Of a stretch of 64,000 bases of DNA, positions 1 to 8,630 are shown one piece after another (position 1 is the stretch's first letter; every line of letters starts with the position of its first letter). The DNA is from UBA7662 sp943369355 (GTDB taxonomy: Bacteria > Bacteroidota > Bacteroidia > UBA7662): contig CALRMX020000002.1 of NCBI GenBank assembly GCA_943369355.1, positions 124,001-188,000 of the forward strand. Direction: 5' to 3'. The position numbers and the translations under genes are program-made. The notes under the pieces are model-generated. The model ran no database searches and was not told the DNA's origin. It saw nothing but the letters and a program-made list of their open reading frames with translations.

Positions 1-2
1 AT

Positions 3-668
3 CAAGTGCTTGTTGTTGACGACGAGATACAAATTCGACGTCTACTTCAAATAAGTCTTGAAGAGCAAGGTTATTTGGTAAAACTAGCAAGTAACGGTCG
101 TGAAGCTCTGGTAGCCGCAGGTAGTCACCCACCCGATTTAATTTTACTAGATATGGGCCTTCCTGATATACAAGGTCAACAATTGTTAAAAGAGCTGCGT
201 GAATGGTTTCAGCGTCCAATAATTATACTTTCTGCAGTGAACGACGAAACCAATATAGTTGAGGCTTTGGATCATGGCGCAAATGATTACATCACCAAGC
301 CTTTTAGGGTTGGTGAATTGCAAGCCAGAATACGTAATGCACTCCGAGGAAGTAATGAAATGAAAACATCGGAAATCCTAGATTTTGGAGATTTGAAAAT
401 TGACCTGCCTCAACGTATCGTTACTTTAAACGATACTGATGTAAAACTAACTGTAACCGAATATAACTTATTAATTCTGCTGGCTAAAAATGAAGGAAGG
501 GTACTCACCCACCAGTATTTATTACGTGAAATTTGGGGTTACAGTTATGTAGAGGAAACGCAATATTTACGCGTTTTTATTGCTGCTTTGCGCAAAAAAA
601 TCGAAGTTAACCCAAATAAGCCCAAGCATATTACCACCGAAAGTGGAGTAGGGTACCGGTTTCAATAA
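3..668 (+). CDS. kdpE: KdpE-like response regulator (5' end outside window)
   Basis: OmpR/PhoB-class two-component response regulator. It has an N-terminal receiver domain (VVDDE acidic pocket, phospho-acceptor Asp in LLDMGLPD, conserved Lys in ITKPF) and a C-terminal winged-helix DNA-binding domain (about residues 125-220, ending GVGYRF). The order DDExQIRRLL, then LPDIQG, then KELREW matches KdpE best. The reading frame is open back to base 3 and the first possible start is a GTG at 6 that falls inside the first beta strand, so the true start is probably just outside the window. It lies 83 bp before a Ktr/Trk-type K+ channel gene, which suggests control of potassium uptake; no kdpFABC is visible. 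A sensor kinase may lie upstream. Confidence 0.85.
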   Translation, partial: QVLVVDDEIQIRRLLQISLEEQGYLVKLASNGREALVAAGSHPPDLILLDMGLPDIQGQQLLKELREWFQRPIIILSAVNDETNIVEALDHGANDYITKPFRVGELQARIRNALRGSNEMKTSEILDFGDLKIDLPQRIVTLNDTDVKLTVTEYNLLILLAKNEGRVLTHQYLLREIWGYSYVEETQYLRVFIAALRKKIEVNPNKPKHITTESGVGYRFQ

Positions 669-751
669 CTTTATTTTTTCTTTATACAAACCCATAAATC
701 CTTGATTTTATTCCAACAGGCCGGAATACACCTTTGCATGCACAAATTCAA

Positions 752-2116
752 ATGCAAATGTCAGCTTCTGCTAAATCAAGTCTAGAGCAACTCCTCAAAA
801 ATTATCGCAAGTTTCAACTCTCATTAAGCCCTCAACAAAATTTACTTTTTGGGTTTTTAAGCTATTCCCTCATTGGCTGGATATTTTTATGTACACCTTG
901 GGCACAGTCAGTACAAACTTCATGGGTCGATAATTTATTTGTTGCTGTTTCAGCTATTTCAACAACTGGACTCAGCACGGTAAGTGTAGCCGACAACTAT
1001 ACTTTGTTTGGTGAATTCATCGTGCTTTTATTGATACAAATTGGCGGCATTGGATATATGACCTTTACCTCATTTGTGCTGCTTGCACGTAAAAGCGATT
1101 TAACCCACTGGCATCAACGCGTATTAAATGCCGAGTTTGCATTGCCAAGAGGTTTTGAAATACAAGATTTTTTACGCTCGGTAATCTTGTTCACGCTGAT
1201 TGTGGAGGCCTTAGGTGCTATTCTGTTTTTTATTTTTTTCATGCAAGAAGGCTTATCAGCCCAGCACGCACTTTGGAGCAGCATATTCCACTCTGTTTCA
1301 AGTTTTTGTACCGCAGGATTTAGTCTGTACAACAACAGTTTTGAAGGCTATGTAGGCCATTTCGGGATAAATATGCTCATTACCTTCCTTTCTATTCTTG
1401 GGTCGATAGGCTTCATTGTAGTTACAGATGTTTGGCAACAAATAAGAAAGAATACATTGGGTATCACTTACACCAGCAGAGTTATTTTGAATGTCACTGG
1501 GCTATTGATGCTTTTAGGTACCATTTGGATTTATTTTTTTGAATCCAGCATCCAAGATCATCCTCATCGTTTATTGATTTCTTTTTTTCAGTCGATGTCT
1601 GCACTCACAACTGTAGGGTATAATTCCTATTCAATAGGAATACTAGGTCAATCAGTTTTGCTAATGTTGATTTTTCTCATGTTCATTGGTGCTTCACCTT
1701 CAGGTACCGGTGGTGGCTTAAAAACTACCACGCTTACCGCCCTCACTGCCTTTGTTTGGAGCCAAATTCGTAACCAAAAGGAAATTAGTTTTTTTGGAAA
1801 GAAAATACCGCAAGAAAGGTTAAAGGTGGCTAGTGCTGCTTTCATACTTTATGCTTTCCTTCTCTTTTTTGCTACCTTATTGATGAGTACCACCGAACGG
1901 CTTCCCATACACCAACTCTTTTTCGAGGCCACTTCGGCGATAGGTACAGTAGGACTAAGCATGGGTATAACAGCACAGTTAAGTACTTATGGTAAAGTAA
2001 TACTTGTGTTTATCATGTTTGCAGGACGCTTAGGCTTACTTACGCTCGGTATAGCCATGATGGCACAAAAAGGTTCTTCAGTGCATGCAAAAAAAGAAGT
2101 GGATCTAGCCCTCTAA
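752..2116 (+). CDS. ktrB: KtrB/TrkH-family potassium channel subunit
   Basis: Inner-membrane K+ translocating subunit of the Trk/Ktr/HKT superfamily. The four membrane-pore-membrane repeats can be followed by their selectivity-filter glycines: STTGLST, CTAGFSL, TTVGYNS and GTVGLSM. The length of about 454 residues fits KtrB. The start is uncertain: the frame opens at a TTG (734), with ATGs at 752 and 758; I chose 752. KtrB normally works with the cytoplasmic RCK protein KtrA, which is not in the window. The KdpE-like regulator immediately upstream on the same strand suggests one regulatory unit. Confidence 0.9.
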   Translation: MQMSASAKSSLEQLLKNYRKFQLSLSPQQNLLFGFLSYSLIGWIFLCTPWAQSVQTSWVDNLFVAVSAISTTGLSTVSVADNYTLFGEFIVLLLIQIGGIGYMTFTSFVLLARKSDLTHWHQRVLNAEFALPRGFEIQDFLRSVILFTLIVEALGAILFFIFFMQEGLSAQHALWSSIFHSVSSFCTAGFSLYNNSFEGYVGHFGINMLITFLSILGSIGFIVVTDVWQQIRKNTLGITYTSRVILNVTGLLMLLGTIWIYFFESSIQDHPHRLLISFFQSMSALTTVGYNSYSIGILGQSVLLMLIFLMFIGASPSGTGGGLKTTTLTALTAFVWSQIRNQKEISFFGKKIPQERLKVASAAFILYAFLLFFATLLMSTTERLPIHQLFFEATSAIGTVGLSMGITAQLSTYGKVILVFIMFAGRLGLLTLGIAMMAQKGSSVHAKKEVDLAL

Positions 2117-2585
2117 CCCTTCATCAAACGCATCACTAAAACTGGAGATGTATGCCTTTAATTGACTGTATGCGCTTACACGGGTTCTAATTATTTTGTT
2201 TAGGTGCGTGGTAAATGCTACTTAGTTCAATCCTGCATAAGTATGCGCAATTTCCAAAGGTATATACCTTAGTGGTTTGCTCTTAAAATAAACAAAAGCG
2301 CCTTATCAAAACCTAGAACGAACAAAAGCCCGGAAACAACTTCGAATATGTATTTAGATGCTGATTTGGAGTATTAGCATGTTGCATTTCCGGGCTTGCG
2401 GTAGACTAAACGATGAGAAAAATATTTTATTTTCTTGTTCTACTTACGAACTATCGCCATACAGAAGTCTATTCGGATATTTTCATCTGAAAATTCCGAT
2501 TTGCTTGTTCTTCTCGCAGCTTCTCGTAGGGCGAAAAATAGTTTTTATTACTTTTACCGCTCGTACTTAACACATCCGCAACATT
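2117..2585. other. Long intergenic region with inverted repeats before glgP
   Basis: 469 bp without a convincing gene. It contains three dyads. First, AAGCCCGGAAACAAC (2326-2340) pairs with 2381-2397 around a 40-nt loop, with two extra bases in the right arm. Second, CGGATATTTTCA (2474-2485) pairs with TGAAAATTCCG (2488-2498) with one bulged base. Third, AACTATCGCC (2449-2458) pairs with GGCG plus ATAGTT (2530-2533 and 2538-2543) and would enclose the second. This may be a structured leader of glgP or decayed sequence. An open frame at 2358-2570 has no protein-like character. Confidence 0.5.
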
Positions 2586-5144
2586 ATGCATCCTAAAAAC
2601 AACGACCCGGTCTGGAAAAGGGTTCTCGTGCGTTCAGAAGTCCCCAAACAACTTGAATCACTCCAACGCCTTTCCCGAAACATCTGGTGGTCATGGAATT
2701 ACGAAGCACTCGAGCTTTTCGAGTCCATCGATGCCGAGCTCTGGGAGAAATCGCAACACAACCCGGTATCTATGCTGGAAATGCTCTCATTTGAGCAATT
2801 TCAGAAACTGGTAAGCGATAAGAACTTTAATACCCGCTTGAATAAAGTCATAGCTGCTTTCGACGCTTATATGCGTGCGCCCAAAGCAGCAAAAACCCCC
2901 AAGATTGCCTATTTCTGCATGGAATATGGTTTACATTCGGTGATTAAACTCTACTCGGGTGGCCTTGGTGTACTTGCAGGCGATTACCTCAAAGAAGCCA
3001 GCGACTGCAATCACGACATGGTAGGTATTGGCCTATTGTACCGCTATGGCTACTTCAAACAAACCTTAAGCTATCACGGCGAACAGATTGCCAATTACAA
3101 AGCGCAAAAGTTCAGCTTCTTGCCGGTACAACCGGTAAAACACCCCGATGGGCAATGGGTCATGATTAATTTGCAGCTTCCGGGCCGCACCCTACACGCC
3201 AAGGTGTGGAAAATAGATGTTGGTCGTGTGCCCTTGTACTTGCTCGATACCGATCTCGACGAAAACCAAGAGCAGGACCGCATGATTAGTCACCAATTGT
3301 ATGGTGGTGACTGGGAAAATCGCTTGAAACAAGAAATCCTCTTGGGCATAGGCGGCATCAAAACCCTCGACGCTTTAGGCATAAAGCCAGACGTATATCA
3401 CTGCAATGAAGGCCACGCTGCATTTACAGGTCTCGAACGGGTGAAAAAATACATCCAAGAAAATTACCTCAGCTACCATCAGGCCATTGAATTGGTGAAG
3501 TCTACTTCTTTGTTCACCACGCATACACCTGTTCCAGCAGGTCACGACAGTTTCAATGAAGATTTGCTCAAAACATACCTCTACAACTACAGTGAAATAT
3601 TCCAAATCAGCTGGGATAAGTTCATGGCGCTGGGCAGAGTAAACGAATATCAACACGAAGAAAATTTCAGCATGAGCCACCTTGCGGCACGTATGGCGCA
3701 AGAAGTGAATGGCGTGAGTAAAATTCACGGCGATGTATCGAAAGATATGCTCCAAGTGTTGTGGCCCGGTTACGCGAAAGACGAAATTCACATCGACTAC
3801 GTGACCAACGGCGTTCACTATTATACCTGGACTTCGGTGGCCTTCCAGAAACTTTACGAAAAACATCTAGGCAAAGAGTTCCTTGCCAATCAAGCCGATG
3901 CTAGCCGGTGGAAAAAAATACACGAAGTACCCGATGCCGAAATTTGGGCTACACGTAAGGTCCTGAAAAATCGCCTCTTTGAGTCGTTGACTAAAAAGAT
4001 GACCAAAGACTTGACCCTGCGCCAAGAAGCGCCAGGCAAAATTTTAAGTACTGTAAATTCCTTCGACGAAAACGCACTTACCATAGGTTTTGCTCGTCGT
4101 TTTGCGACGTACAAGCGCGCGCACCTGCTCTTCAAGAACCTGGATCGACTCAAAAAGCTCGTCAATATTCCGGGCAAACCCGTTCAGTTCGTCTTTGCCG
4201 GTAAAGCTCACCCTGCCGACAAAGGCGGTCAGGAACTCATCCGGCGCATCGTTGAAGTATCGCAAATGCCCGACTTTGCAGGCAAGGTTTTCTTTGTTGA
4301 GAACTACGACATGGCCTTAGCACGTCGTTTGGTGCATGGCGTTGACGTATGGTTGAATACCCCCACTCGTCCGCTCGAAGCTTCGGGCACTTCGGGTATG
4401 AAGGCCACCATGAATGGCGTTCTGAACCTTTCGGTACTCGATGGCTGGTGGGCTGAAGGGTATATTCCCGAAAGTGGTTGGTCGTTACCCGAAGAGAAGA
4501 CCTACGAGAACGTAGACTTTCAGGACGAACTGGATGCTGAAACTTTGTACAACATCATCGAAGACCAAGTAATCCCTACCTATTTTGATCGCGACAAAAA
4601 CGGCCTGCCTACGGCATGGATCAAACGCATCAAATACGCCATCAGCGACATCGCTCCTCATTTTACCATGAAGCGCATGATCGACGAGTACTACGAGAAG
4701 TTTTACCACAAACTACAAAAGCGAGGACAAAGCTTCAGTGCAAAAGAATTTGCATCCGCACGTGAACTTGCCGAATGGAAAGCCCGGGTATATTTTAATT
4801 GGGACAGCATCGACGTACTATCGGTAGATACGTTCGACTCGTTCAATAATGCCTTACAACTAGGAGAGCCTTTCCATGCTAGGATCGTTCTCGACCTCAA
4901 ACAACTTTCGAAAGAAGAGGTAAGCATTGAAGTTGTTTTGGCCGAAAAAGTAGGTGAGAACGACGAGCGTAAGGTGCTCTTCCGCGAAGAAATGAAGGCA
5001 GCCAAAAACGATGGCACCCGCGTTTTGTACGAATGTAGAATTCCGATGAAGAATTCTGGGGTGTTCGATTACGGCTTCCGAATATCTCCTAAAAGCAAAT
5101 TACTCGCTTACAAACACGACTTGAATTTAGTTCGTTGGATTTGA
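2586..5144 (+). CDS. glgP: Alpha-glucan phosphorylase
   Basis: Cytoplasmic glycogen/maltodextrin phosphorylase that releases glucose-1-phosphate from alpha-1,4-glucans using pyridoxal phosphate. The N-terminal about 110 residues are the DUF3417 extension (LSRNIWWSWN), followed by the GT35 catalytic fold: YCMEYGL, YHCNEGHAA, TTHTPVPAGHD, YVTNGVH and FARRFATYKR. The PLP lysine is K606 in GTSGMKATMNG. The 852-residue length is normal for this DUF3417-type bacterial class. It is a single-gene unit preceded by a long leader and closed by a strong terminator at 5165-5188. Confidence 0.95.
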   Translation: MHPKNNDPVWKRVLVRSEVPKQLESLQRLSRNIWWSWNYEALELFESIDAELWEKSQHNPVSMLEMLSFEQFQKLVSDKNFNTRLNKVIAAFDAYMRAPKAAKTPKIAYFCMEYGLHSVIKLYSGGLGVLAGDYLKEASDCNHDMVGIGLLYRYGYFKQTLSYHGEQIANYKAQKFSFLPVQPVKHPDGQWVMINLQLPGRTLHAKVWKIDVGRVPLYLLDTDLDENQEQDRMISHQLYGGDWENRLKQEILLGIGGIKTLDALGIKPDVYHCNEGHAAFTGLERVKKYIQENYLSYHQAIELVKSTSLFTTHTPVPAGHDSFNEDLLKTYLYNYSEIFQISWDKFMALGRVNEYQHEENFSMSHLAARMAQEVNGVSKIHGDVSKDMLQVLWPGYAKDEIHIDYVTNGVHYYTWTSVAFQKLYEKHLGKEFLANQADASRWKKIHEVPDAEIWATRKVLKNRLFESLTKKMTKDLTLRQEAPGKILSTVNSFDENALTIGFARRFATYKRAHLLFKNLDRLKKLVNIPGKPVQFVFAGKAHPADKGGQELIRRIVEVSQMPDFAGKVFFVENYDMALARRLVHGVDVWLNTPTRPLEASGTSGMKATMNGVLNLSVLDGWWAEGYIPESGWSLPEEKTYENVDFQDELDAETLYNIIEDQVIPTYFDRDKNGLPTAWIKRIKYAISDIAPHFTMKRMIDEYYEKFYHKLQKRGQSFSAKEFASARELAEWKARVYFNWDSIDVLSVDTFDSFNNALQLGEPFHARIVLDLKQLSKEEVSIEVVLAEKVGENDERKVLFREEMKAAKNDGTRVLYECRIPMKNSGVFDYGFRISPKSKLLAYKHDLNLVRWI

Positions 5145-5164
5145 ATGCAATTCGTCGAGAAAAT

Positions 5165-5188
5165 AAGGCTCCTTCGGGGGCCTTTTTT
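5165..5188 (+). terminator. Rho-independent terminator of glgP
   Basis: AAGGCTCC-TTCG-GGGGGCCTT stem with a UUCG tetraloop, followed by a T run. Confidence 0.85.
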
Positions 5189-5194
5189 CATTTT

Positions 5195-5234
5195 TGGACT
5201 ATTGAACAACGCAGCATTGCGAGTGAATAGTCCA
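5195..5234. repeat. Interrupted inverted repeat after glgP
   Basis: TGGACTATT (5195-5203) is perfectly complementary to AATAGTCCA (5226-5234). Inside, CGCA (5210-5213) pairs with TGCG (5218-5221) around GCAT. There is no T tract, so it is not a simple terminator. The rest of 5235-5469 shows nothing I can name. Confidence 0.45.
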
Positions 5235-5469
5235 TTGAAAATGGTGATCGGTATTGGCAGACCTACTGCGACAGCTGGTAATACTATTTGTCAGTAGCTA
5301 TGACTTCGCAAAACTTGGCGTGCATGCTTTCGATAAATAATTCAACGTCCAAAAACAATCATTATCCAATAAATACCCGCATTTTTTAAATAACTGAAAA
5401 TTCATCCCACAACCAAAACTAAGTCGATTGTCATACATAAGTCATGGTAGGCTAAAAAAAATGTCTCAT

Positions 5470-5477
5470 TAATTTAG
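5470..5477 (+). promoter_or_regulatory. Putative -7 box of the small ORF at 5482
   Basis: TAATTTAG, one mismatch to TAnnTTTG, exactly 4 nt before the ATG. Confidence 0.4.
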
Positions 5478-5481
5478 GCCC

Positions 5482-5682
5482 ATGCCAAAACAGCTTACCG
5501 GAAAAAACGTATATTACAAACGGCATTTAAAATCAAAAACCATGAACGATCTGATCTCGAATGTCCTCATCAAAGCGCGTAAGCGCCGGAAGTCTGTTGC
5601 AGTGATTAAAAGGTATCTCTTTTTGAAATACCGGATTCGCGTATCAGACGATGTTCTACTCCGCCGTTTGCAACAAGCATAA
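5482..5682 (+). CDS. Small basic protein, unknown
   Basis: Sixty-six codons, rich in Lys/Arg and without Cys or membrane segment. It may instead start at the internal Met 21 (NDLISNVL). The C-terminal half has the look of a small helical, nucleic-acid-binding protein, but I recognise no family. Three facts favour a real gene: a promoter-like box 4 nt before the ATG, a strong terminator 20 bp after the stop, and no competing gene on either strand. It is alone between glgP and a minus-strand DUF1304 gene. Confidence 0.45.
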   Translation: MPKQLTGKNVYYKRHLKSKTMNDLISNVLIKARKRRKSVAVIKRYLFLKYRIRVSDDVLLRRLQQA

Positions 5683-5702
5683 GTCGTTGCATTCGAAAAC
5701 AT

Positions 5703-5726
5703 GGGCCTCTTAGGAGGCCCTTTTTT
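5703..5726. terminator. Terminator between convergent genes
   Basis: GGGCCTC-TTAG-GAGGCCC followed by TTTTTT on the plus strand. The stop codon of the minus-strand DUF1304 gene (5725-5727) lies at the end of the T run. Confidence 0.8.
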
Positions 5727-6087
5727 ATACCCAGAAAAGCAACAGCAGTCCTAAAATTGCCGGAACAGCCTGCACAAAAAAGATAGTGCGCTGTACGCTA
5801 AAGGCACCGTAAACACCGGCAGCAGTAACACAGGTAAAAAAGAACAGCAACACCTGGCGGGCCACAAAAGGATCGGGTAGCAGGCTTCCCCAAATTAAAC
5901 CGGCAGCTAAGAAGCCGTTGTATAGGCCCTGATTAGCCGCCAATGCTCTGGTTCGGATAAAAAAATCGTCGCCTTGTTTGCGAAACAAGCGTGGACCAAC
6001 CGTAGTCCAAGCAAACATTTCAAACCAAAGAAAAAACAGATGAAGCGCAGCCACCAAGGCAGCGATTAAAATTACAGCATTCGACAT
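5725..6087 (-). CDS. DUF1304 family membrane protein
   Basis: A 120-residue integral membrane protein with four predicted helices, matching the DUF1304 family: a helix with LHLFFLWFEMFAW, then ANQGLYNGFLAAGL, then a glycine-rich helix (AAGVYGAFS), then a C-terminal hydrophobic helix. No biochemical function is established for the family. It is a single gene, convergent with the small ORF at 5482 and divergent from the GDPD gene 100 bp away. Confidence 0.85.
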   Translation of the reverse strand: MSNAVILIAALVAALHLFFLWFEMFAWTTVGPRLFRKQGDDFFIRTRALAANQGLYNGFLAAGLIWGSLLPDPFVARQVLLFFFTCVTAAGVYGAFSVQRTIFFVQAVPAILGLLLLFWV

Positions 6088-6175
6088 GGCATACTCTTTT
6101 CTTCAAGTTACAACCGAATTTTAGAATAATGATCGGTAAAGGCAGAATTAACTTTCCTAGAATTTGCCTTGCCTT

Positions 6176-6183
6176 TATATTCG
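6176..6183 (+). promoter_or_regulatory. Putative -7 box of the GDPD gene
   Basis: TATATTCG, one mismatch to TAnnTTTG, 4 nt (TAAT) before the ATG at 6188; implies a leaderless transcript. Confidence 0.5.
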
Positions 6184-6187
6184 TAAT

Positions 6188-7090
6188 ATGCGTTTCGCCC
6201 TTTATCTGTTTATTCTTCTGCTGCCCAATTTCACAAGTGCCCAAACCGACAGTCTCTCTTTCGACCTTCAGGGTCATCGGGGTTGTCGTGGCTTGATGCC
6301 CGAAAATACGATTCCGGCCATGCTCAAAGCCCTTGATTTAGGGGTGCAAACCTTGGAGTTAGACGTAGTGATTAGTGCCGACAAACAAGTGGTGGTATCG
6401 CACGAACCTTGGATCAATGCAGATATTTGCTTGGACACCACTGGCAGCGACTTAAGCAACAGCAAGGCCAAACAGCTGAACATATATCGGATGCGTTATG
6501 CCGAAATTCAACAATATGACTGTGGTAGCCGCAAATTCGGCCGTTTCCCCGAACAAGAAAAGCTGCCTGTTTTTAAACCCTTGCTAAGCGATTTGATAGA
6601 AGTTTGTGAGCGATATAGTCGCGAGCGAAAACTGCCCCCAGTTCGCTACAATATCGAGATAAAAAGCAGCCCACAAGGCGACAACAAAGATCATCCAGCA
6701 CCTGAAGAGTTTGTTGCCTTGGTGATGGCCACCATCAACCGTTATGGTATCGCTTCCCGTACCACCATTCAAAGTTTCGACCTACGCCCGCTTCAATTGC
6801 TCAACAAACAAAACGCAAATGTCACGCTAGCCTTTCTTACTGAAAGTGAAGACGACCTAGAAAGTGTGGTTGAGGAACTGGGATTTATCCCCGATATTTT
6901 CAGTCCGGCATTTAAGTTAGTCGACCGCCAACTGGTTAGTGCATGCCGCAAGCAAAACGTACGCATTATTCCGTGGACGGTGAATGAGGTAGATCAAATG
7001 GAAAAGCTGATAAAAATGGGCGTTGATGGGCTTATTACCGATTATCCCGATCGGGCTTTGCCACTCCTCAAACGGCCAACCGAAAATTAA
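6188..7090 (+). CDS. Exported glycerophosphodiester phosphodiesterase
   Basis: Hydrolyses glycerophosphodiesters to glycerol-3-phosphate and an alcohol, probably in the periplasm. The start at 6188 gives a clear signal peptide (RFALYLFILLLPNFTSAQ); an in-frame upstream Met at 6164 would spoil it. Catalytic elements of the GDPD TIM barrel are present: the HRG motif in GHRGCRG, then PENT, LELDV, VSHEPW, NIEIKS, and near the C terminus PWTVN and DGLITDYPD. Length 300 residues is usual. Downstream guaB has its own promoter. Confidence 0.92.
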   Translation: MRFALYLFILLLPNFTSAQTDSLSFDLQGHRGCRGLMPENTIPAMLKALDLGVQTLELDVVISADKQVVVSHEPWINADICLDTTGSDLSNSKAKQLNIYRMRYAEIQQYDCGSRKFGRFPEQEKLPVFKPLLSDLIEVCERYSRERKLPPVRYNIEIKSSPQGDNKDHPAPEEFVALVMATINRYGIASRTTIQSFDLRPLQLLNKQNANVTLAFLTESEDDLESVVEELGFIPDIFSPAFKLVDRQLVSACRKQNVRIIPWTVNEVDQMEKLIKMGVDGLITDYPDRALPLLKRPTEN

Positions 7091-7123
7091 TGCGCTGATA
7101 TAAGGCCGTCTCGATAAAAAGCT

Positions 7124-7131
7124 TAATTTTG
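7124..7131 (+). promoter_or_regulatory. -7 promoter box of guaB
   Basis: TAATTTTG, a perfect TAnnTTTG match, 24 nt before the guaB ATG; the transcript should start at about 7136-7138, within the left arm of the following hairpin. Confidence 0.6.
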
Positions 7132-7133
7132 TG

Positions 7134-7155
7134 CGGCAAATAGCACTATTTGCCG
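7134..7155 (+). promoter_or_regulatory. Perfect 9-bp hairpin abutting the guaB start codon
   Basis: CGGCAAATA (7134-7142), loop GCAC, TATTTGCCG (7147-7155), with no mismatch; the ATG begins at the very next base. Given the -7 box at 7124, it would form the whole 5' UTR. It could be a protein operator or an RNA hairpin limiting ribosome access. Confidence 0.6.
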
Positions 7156-8625
7156 ATGTTAGATTTTTCCCAAAAGTTCGTGGGTGAGGCCCTTACCTAC
7201 GACGACGTACTACTCGTCCCGGCCTATTCCGAAGTCCTTCCCCGCGACGTCGATATTTCATCACGTCTCACCCGCAACATTCGTGTAAATGTGCCTATCG
7301 TTTCGGCGGCTATGGATACCGTTACCGAATCGGATTTAGCCATCGCCATGGCGCAAGAGGGAGGTATTGGCATGTTGCACAAAAACATGAGCATCGAAGC
7401 GCAAGCCCGCGAAGTTCGGAAAGTAAAACGCTCCGAAAGTGGCTTAATCGTCGATCCCATCACCCTGCATCCCGAGGCAACCTTGAGCGAAGCCCTTGAG
7501 CTGATGAAAGAGAACCGCATTGGCGGTATTCCTATTGTAGATCAGGACCGCAAATTGGTGGGCATACTCACCAACCGCGATCTTCGCTTTGAAAAAGATA
7601 CCAAACGCCCGATTTCGGAAGTGATGAGCAGCGGTCAGCTCGTCACTGCTCGCGAAGGCACCTCACTGAAAGAAGCTGAAGGCATCTTGCAGCAGCATAA
7701 AATTGAAAAATTACCGGTAGTAGATGCGGCAAACCGTCTCATTGGGCTCATCACCTACCGCGACATCCTCAAACTGAAAGACTACCCACGTGCAAACAAA
7801 GACCGCTTGGGCCGTTTGCGTGTAGGTGCAGCTGTAGGCGTTACTGCCGACATGCTCGAGCGCGTGGGAGCCTTAGTTGCCGCAGGGGTCGACGTGATTA
7901 CCATCGACACTGCACACGGTCATTCGGCGGGTGTAATCAATGCCCTGAAGCAGGCCAAAGCAGCCTTTCCTGAGCTCGACGTGATTGTTGGCAACATTGC
8001 CACCGGAGCAGCGGCCAAAGCCCTTGCCGATGCCGGGGCCGATGCTGTGAAAGTGGGTGTTGGTCCGGGTTCCATTTGTACCACTCGGGTAGTAGCCGGT
8101 GTGGGTGTTCCCCAGCTCACGGCCATCTACGAAGTGGCTCAAGCACTGAAAGGAACTGGAGTACCCTTGATAGCCGACGGTGGTATACGTTATACTGGCG
8201 ACATTGTGAAAGCTTTGGCCGCAGGTGCCGGCACCATCATGGCCGGAAGCCTATTTGCAGGGGTGGAAGAGTCGCCTGGTGAGACCATCATTTTTGAAGG
8301 CCGCAAGTTCAAGTCTTACCGCGGCATGGGATCGATTGAAGCCATGAAAGAAGGCTCGAAGGACCGTTATTTTCAAGACACCGAAGACGAAATCAAAAAA
8401 CTGGTACCCGAAGGTATCGTGGGTCGTGTGCCCTACAAAGGCAAATTGGCCGAGGTGATGTATCAATATATTGGCGGTTTACGTGCCGGAATGGGTTACG
8501 TTGGTGCCCTCAATATGGACATGTTGCAAGAGGCGCGTTTTGTACGCATCACCAATAGCGGCATACGCGAAAGTCACCCACACGGCATCACCATCACCAA
8601 GGAAGCACCCAATTACACCCGATAA
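7156..8625 (+). CDS. guaB: Inosine-5'-monophosphate dehydrogenase
   Basis: Catalyses the NAD-dependent oxidation of IMP to XMP, the committed step of GTP synthesis. TIM-barrel enzyme with two inserted CBS domains (about residues 95-210). The catalytic cysteine is C308 in GPGSICTTR; the flap (YRGMGS) and Arg-Tyr region are present. I chose the ATG at 7156 (489 residues) rather than the TTG two codons earlier. The gene is followed after 5 bp by pheS, so the two are probably co-transcribed. Confidence 0.97.
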   Translation: MLDFSQKFVGEALTYDDVLLVPAYSEVLPRDVDISSRLTRNIRVNVPIVSAAMDTVTESDLAIAMAQEGGIGMLHKNMSIEAQAREVRKVKRSESGLIVDPITLHPEATLSEALELMKENRIGGIPIVDQDRKLVGILTNRDLRFEKDTKRPISEVMSSGQLVTAREGTSLKEAEGILQQHKIEKLPVVDAANRLIGLITYRDILKLKDYPRANKDRLGRLRVGAAVGVTADMLERVGALVAAGVDVITIDTAHGHSAGVINALKQAKAAFPELDVIVGNIATGAAAKALADAGADAVKVGVGPGSICTTRVVAGVGVPQLTAIYEVAQALKGTGVPLIADGGIRYTGDIVKALAAGAGTIMAGSLFAGVEESPGETIIFEGRKFKSYRGMGSIEAMKEGSKDRYFQDTEDEIKKLVPEGIVGRVPYKGKLAEVMYQYIGGLRAGMGYVGALNMDMLQEARFVRITNSGIRESHPHGITITKEAPNYTR

Positions 8626-8630
8626 CGCCC

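Noticed and set aside
2358..2570. 70-codon frame upstream of glgP
   Set aside because: Odd amino-acid composition (many Cys, Phe, Arg), no promoter or family, and it lies over the dyads of the leader.
3375..3866. 163-codon antisense frame in glgP
   Set aside because: The sense frame is a clear phosphorylase; antisense sequence has no recognisable domain.
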